The notes under the pieces: generated by a model
What the model was told of the DNA's origin: nothing
Seen by the model: the letters and a program-made list of their open reading frames with translations, nothing else
Databases searched by the model: none
DNA from: Theobroma cacao
Taxonomy: Eukaryota > Streptophyta > Magnoliopsida > Malvales > Malvaceae
DNA: 64,000 nt
Direction of reading: 5' to 3'
Assembly (NCBI RefSeq): GCF_000208745.1
Contig: NC_030851.1
Location: 15,794,444-15,858,443, forward strand
Translations under genes and position numbers: made by a program
Part shown: piece by piece, positions 56,798 to 64,000 of the stretch
Layout of the letters: each line of letters opens with the position of its first letter
Position numbering within the stretch: position 1 is the stretch's first letter

Positions 56798-59457
56798 TGT
56801 CATGACCCAAATTTTGGGCCATGACCGGTGCGTGGGCCTAATGGACGTAGTCCACTAAGCCCAAGCAAGCCTATTAATTTGACATGTTCATCATTCCATC
56901 ATAAACTGCTAAGTCATATATCATAACTTAGAATCAAAATAATATTAAGCATTGCCACTTCATACTGGCATACCAAACAAGTGTATATACACTGTCTACA
57001 CTTGTATCTTAATAATTCACATTAGGTTCGTCTATACATAACAAAAGGAGACTCGATGTCCAGCGGAGAGACTCAAATGAATGTACAGCTACTGAATGCC
57101 GAGACACCTACTAGAAGATGGATACAAGTCCACGAGGACACCTCGTCCTAGTTACCGATTATCTCTTAATCTAAAAATATGAAGTTGAAAGCGGTGAGCA
57201 TAAACTCAGTGAGTGAACAAGAAGGGAACAAGCATACCATAAGGAATGTTTATCGAAATCATGATGCACTCATTTTCTTAAAATAATGCAATTTGTTCTA
57301 GTTCTTAGTAGAACCTCTCATGTAAACCCCTCATGAGTAAATCACTTAAAAGATCCATACTCAACTATGTACCAAAGAATCGGAAAATATAGCAAAACCC
57401 ACAAGTTAGCCAAAATGGACAGAAAGTTTCTCGCTACAGCGAACTTCATTCTCGCTGCAGCGAGAACCAGGTCTGGTGAAGGCCCTCAAACTCGAGAGTT
57501 TCTCGTTGCAGCGAGAGTCAAAACATCAAGGAAAAAGTCTCATTTTCCTTTAAAACAAGCCATCTTGTAAAATAACAATAGCAACATGTAACACATGTAA
57601 ACTCCCAAATTTTAACAAAATCAAATGCTCACATATTTTCATTTACAACCATATACCATATATGTATATATATATATATATCAATCATCATATACACCCT
57701 CCCATCATCATCATCTCATATGCAATGGCTTATGCATACTCCCACTCGCATATAGCCGAGTCAGCAACGGCTTATGTGTACTCCCACTCACACATAACCG
57801 GGTCAGCAACGGCTTATGTGCACTCCTATTCGCACATAGCCAGATCAGCAACGGCTTATGTGCACTCCTAGTGGCACATAGCCAGGTCCACATCAACATG
57901 CAAAGAAGCATCCAATGCATATCATGCATTTTATCATATTGTGATAACACATAAACCATTGTATAGCACATTTTCATAATATAAAATCATTTTACTAAAA
58001 GCTTGTTCCCAAAGTACATATTCTGAGACAAGTTGGATAGAATCTTTCATATTCCCCAAAAGAAGTTTGAAATGCAAGTCCACTCACCGGTATTCGTTGA
58101 GCCTTAGCCGATTCTTAATCCCCCTAATTATCCAATTGGGGTGATGAGGCTTCGTTAGCACCTACCATCAAATTAACATTTCCATAATGTCAATTTACAT
58201 ACTATAACCCTAAAAGCTATCTTTTAGCTAGCTTTCAATTGCCATTTAAGTGGCCATCCATTTTCACTTTCCTATCACTCCAAAGTGAATTAAAAATCTC
58301 AACTACAAAATATTCACAAATCAAATCTCTAGTCATTCTCAACACTTAAAACCCAATACTAGTTTACTACTTACCTTGATAGCTTTGTAACTTTGAACTT
58401 CTTTCCAAAAGCTCTCAAGCTATTAATAAATATTCCTCTTTCTCTTTCTAAAACACCTAACTAGTGAGAGAGTATGAAAACAAGATTTTCATCACTTTCA
58501 AGGGTTTTAAAGTGGGAAAGTGGAAGAATACAAGGGTTCTAGTCAAAAGGGCACCAAGGTATGAAAATTAAAGTTAGAAAGAGAAAGTTATGAAAGCTTC
58601 ACATCAAGCTTCCATGGAGGAATTGACGAAATGTGAGAGGGAAGAGAACAAGAAGAAGAAGCTACTGGAAATCTTAAGAAGTTGCTAGAAGGAGAGCATA
58701 TTTATTTCCCAAGCTTATCCACTCCCTTAGAAATTACTAAAATGCCCTTCCACAAATTAGCTTAATCCTCGAAATCCCACACTTTTTCTTCAATTTTCCC
58801 ACCTAGGGTTTGTGTTCCTTCCTTTCCTCTTCACTTCATGCTTTGGCCGGCCATATGAGTGAGATTAAGAGAGTTTTAAATAGATTTTACAAGGATATTC
58901 TAGAATAATCCAAGCTTGACACATGGCATGTTTCCATTGGTTCATGTGTAATACTTATCCATTAAGCAATCTCTCTACACCACATAAAATGTTTCAATTA
59001 TCCACAATGTAAAATGTTAATGGCTGAAATCCATGGGCATGACAAGTGTCAGGTGGTGTAAAATTCCAAAATTCCAACTTTGCCCTCGTAAACTCATAAA
59101 ATTATCGTTTTGCCCCTAGGACTCAAAAATGTTAGAATTTAAATTTTTCACCTCTCAAACTCAAATCATACTCCAATGAGTCAAATGTGATCAAAATCTT
59201 TTTCTAAAAATTCCCATTTTGTCCTCGAGTGACAAAATTACCATTTTGCCTTTAGAACATGAAAATCATCAAAATTTTTATTTCCTTGTCATTTCACCCA
59301 TATTTTCATCATTCATTTATACTTTAGGCCTACTTAAGCCATAATATTGTTTAAAACTTACTTTTATGGGCTTAATTGAGAAAATGATAAAATTACCCTT
59401 GATTAGGGATATCGCGTATATTTCTATCTACGAGTCTATAAAGGTCAAGGTCTCACA
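56798..59457 (-). mobile_element. Element L: gypsy solo LTR with mosaic structure, inside H LTR
   Basis: The plus strand runs TGTCATGACCC...GGTCTCACA with a perfect CTTTC duplication (56793-56797 and 59458-59462). It is 2,660 bp long. Most of it follows LTR E/D, but about 58776-59277 matches the F/G LTR family instead (e.g. CCACCTAGGGTTTGT and AAGCTTGACACATGGCAT, as at 7000-7130). It carries an 18-bp perfect palindrome at 57449-57466 and four or so roughly 43-bp repeat units at 57725-57885. No gene is seen. Confidence 0.9.
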
Positions 59458-59462
59458 CTTTC

Positions 59463-60247
59463 AAAGTTGAATCTTTACTTCAATCAAGCTAAAATTTCTT
59501 CTTTCACTATACCTAAGCTAAAATCTCTAGCATCTAGCCTTTATGAGGAAAATCTATGCTATTACTCCTTTTTACATACATTTTGTAAAGGTTTTAGCTT
59601 AACCTTGAAAAGCTATCTTATAAGGGTTATTGCTTTCAATTTAAAAAAAAAGAATCTTCTATGGATTGTGTGATTTATCGCTTCATCTTGTGAAAAAGCA
59701 AGAATACCTTTGTGGATTCTGTAAGGGTTATCGCTTGATCCCGTAAAAAGTGGTTGTAAGAGTTATCGCTTGATTTGGTGAAAAAGCAAGAATCCCTTTT
59801 ATGGATTATGTAAGGGTTATTGCCTCTTAATAAAAAGTAAGAATCCTTGATAATTGATTGAAATTTCTCGGTTAAAGAGGGAATAGATATAGGAATCGAA
59901 AAAGCAGAACCGCTATAAATCATTTATGTCTTTCTTTAGTTTTCACATTATTATTTATTCTTTATACTTTCTTTACGAAAATGGATTTATATCGATTTAT
60001 TGTTTTTCTCTTAGGAAAATATTTTTCCTTTTCTTTTCATAGCTAGCATTTATTTCAAGAAAAATATTTTACCTTGATTCATTATTTTTATACTTAATGA
60101 TTTACTGTTCAAAATTTGTTTTTGATATTAGAAAATATTTTTGGGTGAAAAAGGTTTGATTTTTTATACTTAGATTTTCAAAGAAATTTTTAATATTTCA
60201 ATTCACCACCTCTTAATATATTGTTCATTAAAACTTCTACAATAACA
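59463..60247 (+). repeat. Element H 5' LTR, right part
   Basis: Continues the H LTR after L, with repeated phrases of the GGTTATCGCTTGAT type between 59650 and 59830, and ends AATAACA directly before the primer site. No gene is seen. Confidence 0.78.
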
Positions 60248-60249
60248 AT

Positions 60250-60261
60250 TAGTATCAGAGC
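60250..60261 (+). other. Element H primer binding site
   Basis: TAGTATCAGAGC, one base from the iMet complement. Confidence 0.8.
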
Positions 60262-60327
60262 TTGGTCTTAAATTTGTAGGTCTAACCATATTTGAGAGAA
60301 CCTTTGTAGAAGATTAATTTGAAAAAA

Positions 60328-61290
60328 ATGGAGGTTATGGCAACCATGCTTGGTGAAGGGCAATCGATCCAAAGACCACCTCTCTTTGTAGGTAATAATT
60401 ATCCTTATTGGAAAAAGATAATTGAAATGTTTATTCAATATATGGATTTGGATGTGTGAAATGTGATATTAGAGGCCCTAATGTTCCATATAAGTTAATA
60501 GAAAGAAAATTAGTGATTAAACCTAGAGATAAATGGAGTGATAGAGATAAGAAATTAGTTCAAACAAATTGTAAGGCATATAATATTCTTCTTTGTGCCT
60601 TGAGTGTTAAAGAATATAATAGAGTCTCTATGTGTGAAAATGCCAACCAAATTTGGGATACTTTAGAGACCACATGTGAAGGAACTAACCAAGTTAAGGA
60701 ATCCAAAATTGGGTTGCTTATCCATGATTATGAACTTTTTAAGATGAGAGAGAGTGAATCAATAAGTGAGATGTTTGAAATGTTCACCAAAATTATAGAA
60801 AGTTTGAAAGCTTAAGGGAAAGACTTCTCAAATGCCCAATTTGTGAAGAAAATTCTTTATAGCCTACCTAAATCTTGATGACCCAAAGTAACAACTATAG
60901 AAGAAGCTAGGAACCTTAACAACTTTAAGTTAGAAGAGTTTATAGGATCCTTACTTACTTATGAAATGACAATTAAGCATGAAAATGAGAGAGAGGAACC
61001 TAGGAAAGAAAAGGTCAAACAAAAGAAAGTTGCTTTTAAATCCATAGATTAAAAAGAGGAAAGAGTCATAAAAATTCATAATGAGAGTGAGGAACACATA
61101 GCTATGCTAGCTAGAAAATTCAATAAGTTCATAATAAAAAACTATAGAAATAGAAAACCTATAAAGAGAAAAGTGTCTAAAGTGAAGCATTCAAATGATC
61201 ATTTGACATGCCATGATTACAAAAAGCCGAAAGACACCAAATATGAGTACCCAAGCAAGAAAAAAGTCTCAAGAGTTTCCAAAAAGAAGG
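60328..61290 (+). pseudogene. Element H gag, broken
   Basis: The ATG at 60328 opens MEVMATMLGEGQ and RPPLFVGNNYPYWKK. A TGA replaces the Trp codon at about 60457, and the frame shifts nearby. The capsid core continues at 60456-60815 (VKESKIGLLIHDYELFKM). Further stops lie near 60814, 60879 and 61050. The zinc knuckle is decayed: CHDYKKPKDTKYEY keeps only the first Cys of the CCHC pattern. It is related to B gag but clearly diverged. Confidence 0.85.
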
Positions 61291-61787
61291 TGATGATTGT
61301 AACCTCAATTGATGATGATGATTCTCAAGATTATGAGGTTACAAACTCTTGTCTCATGACATTTGATGGCTACAAGGAAGGACATGAATGTTTAACGTCA
61401 GTAGCACAACAAAATGGAAAATGGTACCTTGATAGTGGAAGCTCTAAACACATGACCAGTAGTAAGGAATCCTTCAAAGAATTGAGGCCAAAGAAGGGAG
61501 GTAATTTAACTTTTTGTGATGACTCAAAAGGTCACATTGAAGGTATTGGTACAATTGGTAAGAATTCTTCATCTCAAATTGAAAATGTTTTATTTGTTAG
61601 TGGACTTAAGCATAATTTATTAAGTGTTAGTCAACTTTGTGACAAAGGTCTTAAGGTCATTTTTCAATCTTTAATTTGTCATGTTATAGATGCTAAGAAA
61701 ATAAAGTTATTTTTGTTGCTTAAAGACAAAGATATACATATGTTGTTTATCTTGATGAGTTGTCTTCAAACAACGTATGCTTCATGA
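61291..61787 (+). pseudogene. Element H protease
   Basis: Shows WYLDSGSSKHMT with an intact D-S-G, then FCDDSKGHIEGIGTIG and VSGLKHNLLSVSQLCDKG. The frame from 61104 stays open to 61787 through the protease and beyond. The protease motif is the best preserved in the window. The linker to integrase changes frame near 61760. Confidence 0.85.
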
Positions 61788-62378
61788 GTAGGAGAAATAA
61801 GAATGCTTGGTTGTGGCATAGGAAACTAGGACATATTAGTATGAACGCAGTTGCAAAATTGTCATCCTTATATCTTGTAGTAGAACTTTCGAAGCTAAAA
61901 TTTGAGAACAACAAACTTTGTGATGCTTGTGCCAAATGTAAACATAGGAGAATTTCTCTTAAATCCAAAAAGAATGTGACCACAATTAGGGCATTGCAAC
62001 TTCTTTATATATATTTGTTTGGCCCAACTAGGACTATAAGCTTAAGTGGATAAAACTATGGATTAGTGATTGTTGCTTATTACACTAGGTTTTCATATGT
62101 TTATTTTATTGGGCATAAAGATAAGGTCCTAAAAACATTTACATCATTTTGCAAGAGAGCTGAAAACGAAATGGGGTATGCTATTTCAAACATTAGAAGT
62201 GACCATGGCAAAGAATTTGAAAACTTAGGTTTTGATCAATTATGTGAAGAAAATGGTTATGGTCATAATTTTTCAGCCTTTAGGACCCCATAACAAAATG
62301 GTGTAGTAAAAAAGAAGAAAAGAACTTTAGAAGAAATGCCTAGGACTATATTGTGTGACAATAATTTACCAGGATATC
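61760..62378 (+). pseudogene. Element H integrase, cut by M
   Basis: Zinc region AWLWHRKLGHIS and LCDACAKCK. The first catalytic site reads LLYIYLFGP, where LHIDLFGP is expected, so Asp is Tyr. The second is intact (IRSDHGKEFEN). A TAA stands before QNGVV and the expected Glu is Lys. A stop at 62051-62053 splits the core. M begins at 62379 after an ATATC site. Confidence 0.85.
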
Positions 62379-63733
62379 TATCACAGCCCAATTTCCAAGC
62401 CATGACCCGCAAGGGCCCAATAGGCTCAACGCACTAAGCCCAAGCAAGCCTATTTATATAATCTTATACATTAATCCATATTTCTTTAAAATCCAAAATT
62501 TCATAGTGTTCAAATGTAGTTCCTTTCGAAACAATTCATAAAACCCAACTATTCATTCAGAATGGCATCATCAACCATAATATACATATATAGTTTGACA
62601 AATGAATCTCAGCATTTCACAACAGGTATTCATATAAATGTAATTAGACCTTGACCGTCAGCGGAGTGACTTTGGGCACGATTGCTAACACTTAGTGCCA
62701 CGTTAAACCTACCGAGCAATGGATAAAGAAGAACACCTCGTCCTAGGATCCAATCACCTTTGACTCAGAAAACCTAAAACATGAAGATTAAAAACGTGAG
62801 TATAAACTCAGTGAGTGAACATAAGAAGGGAACAAGCAACGTTAAGGAAGGTTTAGAAATCATGATGCACTTAAGTTCAAAAACAATGCAATTTAGTTCA
62901 TTTCTTATTAAAAACCCCTCATTCAAACCCTTAGTTGTTTAGTCACTTGATGACGAAAGACCCATGAACAACAAAATAGTTGAAAAGTGAAAACTTTAGT
63001 AGAATTCAAGCAAGTCAAGCATAATAGATTGACTCTCACCGCAGCGAAAAGGCATTATCACTGCAACAAAATTCTGGCTAGATAAAATCTAAGGGGTTTT
63101 CACTACCACAAGGAAAATCCACTCATGCCACATGGCACATTAAATTAAACACATTGACAATACTCAAGTTTCCTCAATATTTAGTGTAATCACGTATTAT
63201 TTTCATAACCTTTTCATAACATTTGCAAATAATTTCATAGCACATATAATCATCTCTATGGCATATATATATATACAAACATGCATACGCGAACGGTCCT
63301 CAGCTCATGTGCCCTCCCCCACCGCACATAGCTGGGTCTAGACCAACGCCAATCATCAGCTCATGTGCACCCCCACATCTGTACATGGCTGGAATCCCCC
63401 ACCGGTCCTCAGCTCATGTTCACCCCCACATCCACACATAGCTGGAATCACCATCATTATAGGTATGTGCCCTTCCCCACCGCACATACTCGGTTATAAT
63501 CACCACGCAATATTACTTATCCATACATATCATATATCCATATATATATGCATCAACATGACATAGATGCACATGGATTTATCATATCGCACATTTCACA
63601 ACATAAAATGTTTTATCAAGGGCTTGTTCCCAAGCATTTTTTTTAGCAAAAACAAATAAAATTTTTAAATGATTCATTAAAACAAGTAAACATTTCCCTG
63701 AAACATTTTGAAATGCAAGTTCACTCACCTTAC
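62379..63733 (-). mobile_element. Element M: gypsy LTR in H pol, cut by N
   Basis: The plus strand opens TATCACAGCCC and follows the E/L LTR family: cluster of CGCAGCGAAAAGG-type motifs near 63040, a repeat zone of CTCATGTGCACCCCCAC units at 63295-63500, and the block ending TTCACTCACCT. It is cut at 63733 by N, so its other end is outside the window. The left flank is ATATC. Whether it is a solo LTR or a full element is unknown. Confidence 0.8.
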
Positions 63734-64000
63734 TATCACGACCCAAATTTTCAAGCCATGACCGGCACAAGGGCCCAATAAACGTAGTCTATTAAGCCCA
63801 AGGAAGCCTATCGATTTATCCTACTCATCATTCCATCAAATATCGCTACGTCATATTTCATACTTTTGAATCAAAATAGTGATATACATTGCCAACTCGT
63901 ACTGGCATTACTCCTTAAAAATTTACATACAATGTCTACAACATGTATTCTAATAATTTACATTAAGTTTGTCTATACAAAACAAAATAACACTCGACTT
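63734..64000 (-). mobile_element. Element N: gypsy LTR inserted in M, truncated by window edge
   Basis: The plus strand opens TATCACGACCC and follows the same family as E, L and M (GGGCCCAATAAACGTAGTC). Left flank CTTAC. It continues beyond the window. Confidence 0.8.

Larger units (their letters stand above)
55930..64000 (+). mobile_element. Element H: SIRE-like copia element, right end off window, split by L, M and N
   Basis: The 5' LTR opens TGTTAACC at 55930 and closes ACAATAACA at 60247, about 1,650 bp without L. It is followed by a primer site, gag, protease and integrase, then interrupted by M. It inserted into J integrase/RT sequence; the left 5 bases are GTAGG. The right duplication cannot be checked. 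All frames carry stops. Confidence 0.8.

Overview
The window is a plant nuclear segment, most likely from a AT-rich eudicot genome, made almost entirely of nested LTR retrotransposons. I recognise no host gene and no tRNA or rRNA gene. The plant assignment rests on Ty3/gypsy and Ty1/copia polyproteins of plant type, primer sites matching initiator tRNA-Met, LTRs of 1 to 3 kb and 5-bp target duplications. I cannot name the species. All coding regions carry stops or frameshifts, so this is decaying intergenic heterochromatin-like DNA.

Layout, left to right. (F) 1-7698, minus strand: Tekay/Del-like gypsy element, 5' LTR 4784-7698, running off the left edge and inserted in an LTR of element A. 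(A) 7699-40794, minus strand: Athila/Tat-type gypsy element that keeps gag, protease and only the tail of integrase, so it looks non-autonomous. It is split by (B) 12653-38124, plus strand, a SIRE/Maximus-like copia element with an extra third ORF, bounded by TTAGG duplications. B is broken twice: its 5' LTR holds (C) 13717-23930, a complete gypsy element with two LTRs, and its pol holds (D) 26066-31325, a solo LTR which itself holds (E) 28631-31264, a solo LTR of the same family in the opposite orientation. The deepest chain is A2 > A > B > D > E.

From 40795 to about 48110 lie deletion derivatives of A-like elements (A2, and a tail called A3), interrupted by solo LTR (G) 42076-44952, which contains a 262-base assembly gap, and by an LTR of another family (O) 46973-48080. 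From 49690 to 55929 is a minus-strand copia remnant (J), split by a copia-type solo LTR (K) 50293-54890 that contains gypsy solo LTR (I) 51642-54354. From 55930 to 62378 is a plus-strand copia element (H) whose 5' LTR contains the mosaic gypsy solo LTR (L) 56798-59457. Its pol is broken by gypsy LTR (M), which is in turn broken by gypsy LTR (N) at the right edge.

Most unusual: (1) several unrelated LTR families each carry their own reiterated 10-18-bp palindrome, often centred on TCGA; (2) D and E form an inverted repeat of about 2.6 kb per arm with almost no spacer, a possible hairpin-RNA source; (3) L is a mosaic of two LTR families; (4) A joins protease to the integrase tail and carries a G-quadruplex-prone array; (5) B has an extra ORF and a promoter-deleted 3' LTR.
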